Shown here: positions 47,968 through 55,383 of the stretch, in pieces | Position numbering within the stretch: position 1 is the stretch's first letter | Layout of the letters: every line of letters starts with the position of its first letter | DNA from: a bacterium | GTDB lineage: Bacteria; Oederibacteriota; CAKKQC01 | Assembly (NCBI GenBank): GCA_919901855.1 | Contig: CAKKQC010000006.1 | Span: 93,896-157,895 of the forward strand | DNA: 64,000 nt | Direction: 5' to 3' | Position numbers and translations under genes: made by a program | Notes under the pieces: model-generated | Told to the model about the DNA's origin: nothing | The model's database searches: none | The model's input: only the letters and a program-made list of their open reading frames with translations

Positions 47968-48900
47968 TTGCTGAGGTTCCTGAAGAGCGGCGAAGCCGGG
48001 ATCGCGCTCGCGCTCCTCATCCTCTTCGCCGGGCTGTCCTGGGGGTCCCCCGAGTTCCTGAGCGCGGACAACCTCCTCACCGTGGCCCGCCAGTTCTCGG
48101 TATACGGGATAATCGCCGTCGGGATGACGTTCGTGATCGTGGCGGGCGAGATCGACCTGTCGGTGGGCTCCGTGCTCGCGCTGTCCGCGTGCCTTTCGGC
48201 CAGGCTCGTGGTCGAGCACGCGTGGCCGCTGGGCGGCGCCATGGCCGCCGCCATCGCGGCGGGGGCGGCGGCCGGGTGGGTCAACGGGGCGCTCACGGTC
48301 GGGCTCGGGATCCCGTCGTTCATCATCACGCTGGGCATGATGAGCGTCGTCCGGGGAGTCACGTACGTTTTCACCGGGGCGATGCCGATCTCGGGCCTGC
48401 CGGACGGCTACCTGTTCCTGGGTTCGGGAACCCTCTTCGGCGTCACGGTTCCGGTGGTGACGATGGCCGTGGTCGCGGTGGCGGGCGGCGTGATCCTGAA
48501 GTTCACATCCTTCGGCCGCGCCGTGTACGCCGTGGGCGGGAACCTCGAGGCCGCGCGGCTGGCGGGGGTGGCCACGAACCGCGTCCGCATCCTTTGCTTC
48601 ACCTGCCTCGGGGCGCTGGCCGCGCTCGCGGGGATGCTGACGGCGGGATGGGTCACGGTGGCCCAGCCGGTGGCGGGCGAGGGGTACGAGCTGGACGTGA
48701 TCGCGGCGGTCATCATCGGGGGCTCGAGCTTCTCGGGGGGCAAGGGCACGGTGCTGGGCACGATGCTGGGCGCGACCCTCATGGGCGTGCTCCGCAACGG
48801 GCTCATCCTCCTGGGCGTCGACGTCAATTGGCAGAAAGTCGCGATCGGCGCCGTCATCGTGATGGCCGTGATGCTCGACCGTCTGCGCCGCAGGATCTAG
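47968..48900 (+). CDS. Sugar ABC transporter permease (RbsC-like)
   Basis: 310 residues from TTG. About ten hydrophobic segments of the BPD_transp_2 family; 'FVIVAGEIDLSVGSVLALSA' and 'AAVIIGGSSFSGGKGTVLGTMLGA' are the family landmarks. It forms the channel for the 47028 binding protein. No RbsA-type double ATPase is adjacent, and the next gene is unrelated in family. Confidence 0.9.
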   Translation: MLRFLKSGEAGIALALLILFAGLSWGSPEFLSADNLLTVARQFSVYGIIAVGMTFVIVAGEIDLSVGSVLALSACLSARLVVEHAWPLGGAMAAAIAAGAAAGWVNGALTVGLGIPSFIITLGMMSVVRGVTYVFTGAMPISGLPDGYLFLGSGTLFGVTVPVVTMAVVAVAGGVILKFTSFGRAVYAVGGNLEAARLAGVATNRVRILCFTCLGALAALAGMLTAGWVTVAQPVAGEGYELDVIAAVIIGGSSFSGGKGTVLGTMLGATLMGVLRNGLILLGVDVNWQKVAIGAVIVMAVMLDRLRRRI

Positions 48901-50862
48901 ATGCGGCGCGGGTGGCTCCTGGGCGCAATCGTGTGCGCGTGGGGCGCGCAGGCGCTATTCCGTACCGCCCACCCCGCGTGGGGCCTCGCCCCGGCGCTCG
49001 CGGTTCTGGCCGCCCTGATCATGGCGCGGGCCCGTCTCCCGATCGCGCCCCCCCTGCGGACCACGGTTCCCGCCCTGTGGGTGGGGGCCGTCATCGTGCT
49101 CGCCGCGCTCGCGATCCGCGGCTGGCGGTCGGGCGCGTGGCCGCCCGTCCTCTGGGACGAGGCGATCCAGGCGTACGACGCGCGGTGCGTGGCCGCCGGG
49201 ATGCCGCTCGAGCCCCTCGAGGGAATCGGGTACCACCGGGGCCCCGCGTGGACCTGGACCCTCGCGGCCGCCGGGAAGCTCGTGGGATGGTCCTACGGCG
49301 GCCTCCGCCTCGTCTCCGCGGCCGGCGGCGCCCTTTCGGTCGCCCTCGTTTTCGCGGTCGCGGCGCGCTGGTTCGGGCTCCTGCCCGCCGTCGTGGCTGC
49401 CGGGTGGCTCGCCGCCGCCCCGTGGCCGATGCACCTCTCCCGCCTCCTGCTCGGGAACTTGACCGTGGCCCTCGCGGGCGCCGCGATCGTGTGGGTAGTC
49501 GTTCAGGGCCGCTGGCGGCTCGGGGTCCGGGCTGCGATCGCCGGCGCGATCGCCGGGATCAGCGTCTGGGGTTACGCGGCCGCCCTCTTCCTTCCGGCGC
49601 TCGCGGTGGCTGCCGTCCTCCTCGCTGATCGGGAGAACCTGCGACGCCGGGTGATGGGTGCCGCGGTCGCGCTCGCGGTAGCTTCGGCCATCGCCGCTCC
49701 TGCGGCGACGCAATCGGGAATGTGGGCGAAGGCGGCGGAAGTGAGCGTGCTCGTGCACCCGGGGCAGATCGTACGGAATGCGATGGCCGCCGCGGGGCTC
49801 TTCCAGGTCTCCGGGGATCCGGACCTGCGGCATGGCTATCCCGCAGGCGCCCCGGTATTCGACGGGTTCCTCGGGCCGGTCTTCCTCCTGGGCCTCGGGC
49901 TGGCGTTCGCCGCGATCGCGGACGACCGCCGCGGCTGGCTCCTGCTCGGCTGGCTCTGCCTCGCGCTTGCTCCCGGGATCGCGTCAGCCGGGGGCGGTCG
50001 CGACCTCTTCCGCATGGCCGGCGCGCTGCCCGCGGTCGCCTTGGCTCTGGGAGCCGGGGCGGCCCTCCTGCCGGGGGCGTTGGGGGCGACCACGGGGACG
50101 GTGCTGGCCGCGTGCCTCCTGGCCGGGTCGGGGGCGCGGGGGCTCGTGAACGCCTCGGTGCTGGCGCCCGCGGACCGGGCGACCGGAGTCTGGTACCGGA
50201 CGTGGGCGGCGGAGGCGGGCCGCGAGCTCGCGGCGCTGGCGGGGCGGGAGCCCCTGATGCTATGCACGCCTCTTTCGCTCGCCCGGCACTCGGTCGAGAA
50301 GTACGCGCTCTTCGACGCCCTCCACAACGGCGGTGCCGACACGGCTTCTGGCTCGACGACCGCCCTCGTCCGGGTGTGGGAGGACTCCTATGGCCAGCCG
50401 CAGGCCCTGCTCCGCGCTGGTGCTCCGGTCATGGATGCCCGTCACGTTCGCCGACTGCCGGTCTCCTACCGGACCGTTCAGGATCTCGCGGAGGAGTGTG
50501 ACACATTGATCCAGGCCGGCCAGCCGCGGCAGGCGGCGACCGGCGTCCGCGCCGTCCTGCGCGATGTGCCGAGGAGCGGGGTGCTCTGGGAGCGGCTCGG
50601 GTTCGCGCTCCTCGCGGCGAAGGACGATCGCGGTGCGGAGCGCGCGTTCCGGCGGGCGATCGCGGCCGGTGCCCGCGTCCCTTCGGTCTGGGACGGCCTC
50701 GCGGCCGCGCTCTTCCGCCAGGGCCGCCGGGCCGAAGCGGAAGCGGCCGTCCGCGAGGCCCTGAAGCTCGCGCCCGCCGACCCCGAGCTCCTCGGCGACC
50801 TCGCCCGGATTCAGGGTCAAGCTGGGGGAGGTATGATGAAAACAGGCAGGAGGTTGCCATGA
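48901..50862 (+). CDS. GT39/GT-C-like membrane glycosyltransferase with C-terminal TPR
   Basis: 653 residues, ATG directly after the RbsC-like stop. About eleven membrane helices with 'PPVLWDEAIQAYDARCVAAG' giving the acidic loop-1 pair of dolichol/undecaprenyl-phosphate-sugar glycosyltransferases, and 'GYHRGPAWTWTL' after it. The last ~120 residues hold TPR-like helices ('GVLWERLGFALLAAKDDRGAERAFRRAIAAG...LAAALFRQGRRAEAEAAVREALKLAPADPELL'). It is the third GT-C plus TPR protein in this window. The start of the UPF0175 gene overlaps its stop. Confidence 0.75.
   Translation: MRRGWLLGAIVCAWGAQALFRTAHPAWGLAPALAVLAALIMARARLPIAPPLRTTVPALWVGAVIVLAALAIRGWRSGAWPPVLWDEAIQAYDARCVAAGMPLEPLEGIGYHRGPAWTWTLAAAGKLVGWSYGGLRLVSAAGGALSVALVFAVAARWFGLLPAVVAAGWLAAAPWPMHLSRLLLGNLTVALAGAAIVWVVVQGRWRLGVRAAIAGAIAGISVWGYAAALFLPALAVAAVLLADRENLRRRVMGAAVALAVASAIAAPAATQSGMWAKAAEVSVLVHPGQIVRNAMAAAGLFQVSGDPDLRHGYPAGAPVFDGFLGPVFLLGLGLAFAAIADDRRGWLLLGWLCLALAPGIASAGGGRDLFRMAGALPAVALALGAGAALLPGALGATTGTVLAACLLAGSGARGLVNASVLAPADRATGVWYRTWAAEAGRELAALAGREPLMLCTPLSLARHSVEKYALFDALHNGGADTASGSTTALVRVWEDSYGQPQALLRAGAPVMDARHVRRLPVSYRTVQDLAEECDTLIQAGQPRQAATGVRAVLRDVPRSGVLWERLGFALLAAKDDRGAERAFRRAIAAGARVPSVWDGLAAALFRQGRRAEAEAAVREALKLAPADPELLGDLARIQGQAGGGMMKTGRRLP
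50832..50837 (+). promoter_or_regulatory. -10 box TATGAT before the UPF0175 gene
   Basis: It lies inside the end of the GT39-like gene, 21 bases before ATG 50859; AGGAGG at 50849-50854 is a strong ribosome site. Confidence 0.5.
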
Positions 50863-51110
50863 GCGTCGTGTCATTCACGGTTCCGGAGGAAACGCTGGTT
50901 GCCCTGAAGCAGTCGCCGGAGAGCCTGAGCCGGGAAGTCCGAATGGCCGCGGCGGTCAAGCTCTACGAGATGGGCAGGATGTCCTCCGGTGCCGCGGCTC
51001 TCCTCGCCGGCGTTCCCCGCACGGTTCTGCTTGCGCGTCTGGCCGAGTACGGCGTCCCATCGTTCAAGATGAGCACGGAGGAACTGGAGAAGGACTCCGC
51101 CAGTGCCTGA
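50859..51110 (+). CDS. UPF0175 family antitoxin
   Basis: 83 residues; ATGA overlap with the preceding stop. 'LSREVRMAAAVKLYEMGRMSSGAAALLAGVPRTVLLARLAEYGVPSFKMSTEEL' is the whole UPF0175 helix-turn-helix domain. The PIN-like toxin follows with an 8-base overlap, the standard order for this module. Expected to bind the toxin and repress the operon. Confidence 0.88.
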   Translation: MSVVSFTVPEETLVALKQSPESLSREVRMAAAVKLYEMGRMSSGAAALLAGVPRTVLLARLAEYGVPSFKMSTEELEKDSASA

Positions 51111-51588
51111 GGCGGTCTCCAACACCTCGCCATTCCAGTACCTGTTCCAGCTCGATCTCATCGGACTCCTGCCGCGGTTCTACGGCAAGGTGGTCGTTCC
51201 CCAGGCGGTGGCGGATGAACTGACCGAGGGAAGAAGGAACGGCATCGTACTTCCCGATCTCGCCGGATTGCCTTGGGTGGAGATCCGTTCCGTTGGCACG
51301 GCCAACGCCCTGCCGTTGGCGGCCGACCTGGGAGCCGGCGAACGAGAAGCGTTGATCCTGGCGGCGGGATTGCCGGAAGCCATACTCATCATCGATGACG
51401 CATTGGGTCGGCGGTATGCCGCCCTGCACGGTCTGCGAGTCACGGGCACGCTCGGCGTCATCCTGAGGGCGAAGCGGGAAGGGCACCTTCCGTCCGTCAA
51501 GCCCGTCCTTGACCGACTCGACGAGCTTCGGTTCAGAGTCGATCCGGCGACGAGGGTCAGCGTTCTCAGGATCGCGGGAGAAACATGA
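51103..51588 (+). CDS. DUF3368 PIN-like toxin
   Basis: 161 residues from GTG. 'AVSNTSPFQYLFQLDLIGLLPRFYGKVVVPQAVADELTEGR' (Asn in place of the usual first Asp, as is common in DUF3368), 'LGAGEREALILAA' (Glu) and 'ILIIDDALGRRYAALHGLRVTGTLGVILRAKREG' (Asp pair) mark the family. Likely ribonuclease toxin paired with UPF0175. Stop overlaps the HicB-like start (ATGA). Confidence 0.87.
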   Translation: MPEAVSNTSPFQYLFQLDLIGLLPRFYGKVVVPQAVADELTEGRRNGIVLPDLAGLPWVEIRSVGTANALPLAADLGAGEREALILAAGLPEAILIIDDALGRRYAALHGLRVTGTLGVILRAKREGHLPSVKPVLDRLDELRFRVDPATRVSVLRIAGET

Positions 51589-51791
51589 TCGAGGTTGAAC
51601 AGGAAGCAGACGGTCGGTGGATCGCCGAGATCGGCGATCTGCCAGGAGTTATGGCGTATGGGGCGACGCGCGACCAGGCCATCGGCGCCGTTGAGGCCCT
51701 CGCCCTCAGGGTGGTTGCGGACCGCATCGCGCACGGGGAAGCGCTCCCGCCTGATCGGCCCGCGCGTGATTCGAGCGGCCCTCTGGAATGA
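51585..51791 (+). CDS. HicB-like small protein
   Basis: 68 residues. 'MIEVEQEADGRWIAEIGDLPGVMAYGATRDQAIGAVEALALRVVADRIAHGE' is the partial RNase H-like HicB fold, without a DNA-binding tail. No HicA toxin is next to it; it is coupled to the DUF3368 toxin instead. Proteins of this kind often trail such modules and may be a second antitoxin or a relic. Confidence 0.8.
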   Translation: MIEVEQEADGRWIAEIGDLPGVMAYGATRDQAIGAVEALALRVVADRIAHGEALPPDRPARDSSGPLE

Positions 51792-51808
51792 AGAGCGAAG
51801 ATGGAACC

Positions 51809-51817
51809 TGCTAGCAT
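51809..51817 (+). promoter_or_regulatory. Extended -10 (TGC-TAGCAT) of the DoxX gene
   Basis: Ends 9 bases before GTG 51827. Confidence 0.45.
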
Positions 51818-51826
51818 GAAGGCGTC

Positions 51827-52240
51827 GTGAAGAAGACCCACAAGGAGTTCCTCCTGCTCCTCGGACGCGTCTGCCTCGTGCTCGTCCTGCTCGTGAGCGC
51901 GGTGCCGAAGCTCCGGTTTCCCGGCGGCACGGCGCAGTACATGGCCGGGCTCGGGATGCCGGGCGCGAGCGAGGCGCTCGCGTACCTGGCCGGCGCGTTC
52001 GAGTTCGCCGCGGGACTCGCGGTCCTCGTGGGCTGGAAGACGCGGTGGGCCGCGGTCGCGATCGTGGTGTATCTCCTCCCCATCACCTGGTACACGCACC
52101 TTTCGCTCGTGTGGGCGGCGGCGGACCCGGTCGTGCGCGACCAGGAGACTTACCAGTCGCTCAAGAACCTCTCGCTCATGGGCGGGCTGCTGCTCCTGGC
52201 CGCGATGGGGCCGGGATCGTATTCGATGGACAGGAAATGA
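51827..52240 (+). CDS. DoxX-family membrane protein
   Basis: 137 residues, four membrane helices. 'FLLLLGRVCLVLVLLVSAVPKLRFPGGTAQYMAGLGMPGASEALAYLAGAFEFAAGLAVLVGWKTRWAAVAIVVYLLPITWYTH' is the DoxX fold. Relatives form part of thiosulfate:quinone oxidoreductase or act with redox-stress proteins; the job here is not readable. Coupled to a secreted TPR protein (ATGA). Confidence 0.85.
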   Translation: MKKTHKEFLLLLGRVCLVLVLLVSAVPKLRFPGGTAQYMAGLGMPGASEALAYLAGAFEFAAGLAVLVGWKTRWAAVAIVVYLLPITWYTHLSLVWAAADPVVRDQETYQSLKNLSLMGGLLLLAAMGPGSYSMDRK

Positions 52241-52875
52241 CACGCACGGCGGCTTTTTGCGCATGCCTGCTGATCCTCGCGATCGTCGCCGCCTCGGCGC
52301 GCGCGGGCGGAACGGTCGCGAAGTACGGCAACCAGCCGCAGTTCTCGTCGTCGCCCAGACCACTGACCGCGATCCAGGTGCCGTGGCGGGCTTCGCGGCC
52401 GCTCACGCGCGGGCTCGAGCTGTGGGCGAGCGGCCGGCGTGACCTCGCGACGAAGTGGTTCGAGCAGGCGGTGCACGAGCTGGCGGGCGACCCGATCGCG
52501 TGGCATAATCTCGGGGTCGCGTACTTCTGCGCGAGCCGGTTCGAGGAATCCTACATGTGCTTCCAGCACGAGCGGTTCCTTTACATGGTGGCGCCGTCCG
52601 CGCTCTACGGGATGGGGATGTGCCAGCTCGCGCTGGGGCACGCCTCGCTCGCCGAGAATCTCTTTGCGATGGCGCTTCACGAGGCGCCCCGCGAGTGGGA
52701 GTACTGGCACCGGTTCGGCCAGGCGCTGGCCGCCTCGGGGAAGCATGAGGCCGCGGCGGTCGCCTCCCGGAACGCCGCCCGGCTCAAGCCCCGGATCCGG
52801 CTCATGCCGCGGGGGGTCAAGGGGATCAACGCCTCGATCCTGACCCTCCGGTTCCCGCTCGCTCCCCACAGCTAG
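52237..52875 (+). CDS. Exported TPR-repeat protein
   Basis: 212 residues. Signal peptide ('FCACLLILAIVAASARAGG'), then three or so TPR helical hairpins from residue ~55 ('LTRGLELWASGRRDLATKWFEQAVHELAGDPIAWHNLGVAYFCASRFEESYMCFQ', 'MGMCQLALGHASLAENLFAMALHEAP'). A periplasmic scaffold of unknown partners. It is the last gene before the mraZ promoter. Confidence 0.8.
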   Translation: MTRTAAFCACLLILAIVAASARAGGTVAKYGNQPQFSSSPRPLTAIQVPWRASRPLTRGLELWASGRRDLATKWFEQAVHELAGDPIAWHNLGVAYFCASRFEESYMCFQHERFLYMVAPSALYGMGMCQLALGHASLAENLFAMALHEAPREWEYWHRFGQALAASGKHEAAAVASRNAARLKPRIRLMPRGVKGINASILTLRFPLAPHS

Positions 52876-52963
52876 ACGGATTCCTGCTCCGTACCACAAC
52901 ATCCTGTGGCTTGGCAGGCCATGTCTGCCAGGGCCCGGATCTCCACGAAACCCCTTTAATATG

Positions 52964-52992
52964 TTGACTTGGGGGATGAAGTGGATTAACAT
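52964..52992 (+). promoter_or_regulatory. dcw operon promoter TTGACT-N17-TAACAT
   Basis: -35 at 52964-52969 and -10 at 52987-52992 with ideal spacing; expected transcript start near 52999, about 12 bases before the GTG of mraZ. Confidence 0.7.
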
Positions 52993-53015
52993 GGTGCCCG
53001 GCGGCACAAAGTGGA
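52971..53015 (+). promoter_or_regulatory. MraZ operator: five G-rich half-sites at exact 10-bp steps
   Basis: GGGGG, GTGGA, ATGGT, GCGGC and GTGGA begin at 52971, 52981, 52991, 53001 and 53011. MraZ is known to bind short GTGG/TGGG-type direct repeats spaced by 10 bp upstream of its own gene. The array covers the -10, the transcript start and the start codon, so bound MraZ would block transcription. Confidence 0.7.
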
Positions 53016-53475
53016 CCAGAACGGTACGGAATCAACGGCCTTTGAGTTTACGGGTACGTACAATCACGGGCTCGATGCGAAGGGGCGGCTCACGCTTCCC
53101 GCCGCCTTCCGCGAGCACCTGAACGAGACCTCCGCCGCCAAGTTCGCGATCTGGCTCGACAAGCAGTGCATCGCCATCTACCCCCTGCCCGTCTGGCGCC
53201 AGTTCCTCGCCAAGCTCCAGTCCCTGCCCTGGACCGACGCCCGGAGCGAATCCGTGAAGCGCGTCGTCCTCTCCTCCGCCTTCAACTGCGAAGTGGACAA
53301 GCAGGGCCGCACCGTTCTCCCTCCGCACCTCCGCGAGCTCGTCGGCATCGGCCGCGAGGTCACGCTGGTGGGGAAGGGGCAGTTCGTCGAGGTGTGGGAC
53401 CGGGCGAAGTGGGCGGACTACTTCAAGCGCGGCCACGAGTCGCTCGAGGCCGATGCGAGCCGCCTGACGCTGTGA
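53011..53475 (+). CDS. mraZ: Transcriptional regulator MraZ
   Basis: 154 residues from GTG, the usual length. Two SpoVT/AbrB-like halves: 'GTYNHGLDAKGRLTLPAAFREHL' and 'SSAFNCEVDKQGRTVLPPHLRELVGIGREVTLVGKGQFVEVWDRAKWADYF', each with the DxxGR signature. It forms a ring and represses the dcw operon. First gene of the cluster; its own start codon lies inside the operator array. Confidence 0.93.
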   Translation: MDQNGTESTAFEFTGTYNHGLDAKGRLTLPAAFREHLNETSAAKFAIWLDKQCIAIYPLPVWRQFLAKLQSLPWTDARSESVKRVVLSSAFNCEVDKQGRTVLPPHLRELVGIGREVTLVGKGQFVEVWDRAKWADYFKRGHESLEADASRLTL

Positions 53476-53560
53476 ACTCCACGGCTTGTTTACGGGACGG
53501 GACACCGAACGACACGCATCACATGAAGCCGATGAGGGCACGACGCATCAAGGAGGATCG

Positions 53561-53917
53561 ATGATCGCAGTCCGTGAAACGGGAGGGGTAACGGTCGTCG
53601 AAGTGGACGGCGAGTTCGCGGAGCGGACCGCCGAGGAGTTCAACGGGCAGATCAACACGCTGCTGGCGGAGGGGCACACGCACGTGGTCCTCAACCTGCA
53701 TCGCGCGCAGTGGACGAGTCTCAAGGCGCTCAAGTGGCTGGTCGCGCATGTGCGAAACTTCCGCTCGCGCAACGGCGACCTCAAGCTCGCGGGGCTGAAT
53801 CCGTACCTCGCGAACCTGCTCGAGCTGACCGGAACGCTGACGCTGTTCGACGTGTATCCGTCCGTCGAGGACGCCGTCGCCGGCTTCGACCTGGTGGTTG
53901 CCCAGGCCGCGAAGTAA
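53561..53917 (+). CDS. STAS-domain protein (anti-sigma-factor-antagonist-like) inside the dcw cluster
   Basis: 118 residues; AAGGAGG lies 4 bases before the ATG. 'MIAVRETGGVTVVEVDGEFAERTAEEFNGQINTLLAEGHTHVVLNLHRAQWTSLKALKWLVAHVRNFRSRNGDLKLAGLNPYLANLLELTGTLTLFDVYPSVEDAVAGF' is a full STAS fold. The phosphorylation loop, DSSG in SpoIIAA, reads T-S-L-K here: Ser is kept but Asp and Gly are lost. A STAS gene between mraZ and rsmH is not part of the usual dcw order; it may regulate division or simply ride with the operon. Confidence 0.85.
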   Translation: MIAVRETGGVTVVEVDGEFAERTAEEFNGQINTLLAEGHTHVVLNLHRAQWTSLKALKWLVAHVRNFRSRNGDLKLAGLNPYLANLLELTGTLTLFDVYPSVEDAVAGFDLVVAQAAK

Positions 53918-53928
53918 CCGGTTCCGTT

Positions 53929-54939
53929 TTGGAGAGATTCGTCATCGTCTGGGAGGAACCTTCCCCCGCCGGGGTACCACGTGTCCCGCACGAGCCCGTC
54001 CTGCTGTCCGACGTCGTACGCTGGCTGTCGCCCTGCCTCGCCGGTCCGGGCCCCGACGCCTGGGTCGTGGACGCGACAGTCGGGCTCGGCGGACACGCCG
54101 AGGCGCTCCTCGACCTCTCGCCCCGCGTGCGCCTGCTCGGACTGGACCGGGATCCCGAGGCGATCGAGTGGGCCCAGCGGCGGCTCGCGCGCTTCGGCGA
54201 CCGGGTCAGGATCCGGCAGGCCAACTTCCGAGACCTCGGCGCCGTCCTCGGGGAGGAAGGGGTGGACGGCGCGTCCGCGATCCTGCTCGACCTCGGCGTC
54301 TCGAGCCTCCAGTTGGACGATCCCGCCCGCGGGTTCAGCTTCCGATCCGAAGGGCCCCTGGACATGCGCATGGGGCCCGACGCGCCGAGGTCCGCCGGCG
54401 ACGTGCTCCGGCTGCTCACCGAACACGAGCTCGAGGAGATCATCAGCGACTACGGCGAGGACCGGTACGCCCGCCGGATCGCGAAGGGCATCGCGATGCG
54501 GCTGGCCCGCGGCGAGCTGCGGTCCACGGTCGAGCTCGCCAGGGTCATCGCCGGGTCAGTGCCACCGTCGAGGCCCGTCCGGGGCAGCCGCAGCGCCCCG
54601 ATCCATCCCGCGACCCGGGCCTTCCAGGCGATCCGGATCGCGGTCAACGGCGAGCTCGAGGCCCTGGAGGCGGCGCTGCCCCAGGCCCTCGGGGCGCTGC
54701 GGCCGGGCGGACGGATGGCCGCGATCGCGTTCCATAGTCTGGAGGACCGCCGCGTGAAGCAGTTCCTGGCGCGGGAGGCCCGGGACTGCGTCTGCCCGCC
54801 GGAGCTGCCCGTCTGCCGGTGCGGGCATGTGAAGACGGTCTCGATCCTGACCCGGAAGCCCGTCGAGCCCTCCGAGGACGAGGTTCGGGACAACCCGCGC
54901 GCGCGCAGCGCCAAGCTCCGGGTCGCGGAGCGCCTGTAG
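53929..54939 (+). CDS. rsmH: 16S rRNA (cytosine1402-N4)-methyltransferase RsmH (MraW)
   Basis: 336 residues. The start is probably TTG 53929, eight bases past the STAS stop; no better codon precedes 'HEPVLLSDVV'. SAM-binding 'VVDATVGLGGHAEALLDLSPRVRLLGLDRDPEAIEWA', then 'LLDLGVSSLQLDDPARGFSFRSEGPLDMRMGP', and 'RAFQAIRIAVNGELEALEAALP' and 'AIAFHSLEDRRVKQF' are all RsmH signatures. It methylates C1402 of 16S rRNA in the decoding centre. Confidence 0.93.
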   Translation: MERFVIVWEEPSPAGVPRVPHEPVLLSDVVRWLSPCLAGPGPDAWVVDATVGLGGHAEALLDLSPRVRLLGLDRDPEAIEWAQRRLARFGDRVRIRQANFRDLGAVLGEEGVDGASAILLDLGVSSLQLDDPARGFSFRSEGPLDMRMGPDAPRSAGDVLRLLTEHELEEIISDYGEDRYARRIAKGIAMRLARGELRSTVELARVIAGSVPPSRPVRGSRSAPIHPATRAFQAIRIAVNGELEALEAALPQALGALRPGGRMAAIAFHSLEDRRVKQFLAREARDCVCPPELPVCRCGHVKTVSILTRKPVEPSEDEVRDNPRARSAKLRVAERL

Positions 54940-55383
54940 ATGGGCCGCGGGGGCTGGTGGATCTGGGTCGCGGCGGGGGTCGCCTGGGGCCTCCTGTGCG
55001 TCGGCGTCCGGCATACCGCCCTCATGGCCGGCATGGAGATGCAGCAGCTCGTGGCCGAGCGGTCGGTCGAGGTCGCCAAGGTCCAGTCGATCGAGCGGCG
55101 GGCGGCCGAGGCGCGCCGGCTGGAATCCATCGAGCGGCTGGCGGCGGCCCAGGGCTTCCTGAAGGCCCCGGCCGGTCGCGTCGTGGTCGTCGCCCCCGAG
55201 CGGTCCGACGGGGTCTTCTCCCGCTGGTTCGGCGGCGACCGGGCGGCCGCCGAGGAAGCGGCGGCGGCGGACGCGACGCGGGTGAACGTGCGGCCGCGCG
55301 AGGAAGTGATGACGGCGAAGAAGGTCGTGGGCAAGCCGCCGCCGGCTTCGCGCCGGCGGGCGACCGGCAAGAAGAAGAAATGA
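54940..55383 (+). CDS. ftsL: FtsL-like small bitopic division protein
   Basis: 147 residues, ATG directly after the rsmH stop. One N-terminal membrane helix ('WWIWVAAGVAWGLLCVGV') is followed by a coiled-coil-like heptad region ('ERSVEVAKVQSIERRAAEARRLESIERLAAAQGF'), the FtsL plan. A C-terminal ~60-residue Ala/Arg/Lys-rich extension is longer than in typical FtsL (~90-120 residues). Identity rests mainly on position and topology, as FtsL sequences are poorly conserved. Confidence 0.7.
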   Translation: MGRGGWWIWVAAGVAWGLLCVGVRHTALMAGMEMQQLVAERSVEVAKVQSIERRAAEARRLESIERLAAAQGFLKAPAGRVVVVAPERSDGVFSRWFGGDRAAAEEAAAADATRVNVRPREEVMTAKKVVGKPPPASRRRATGKKKK

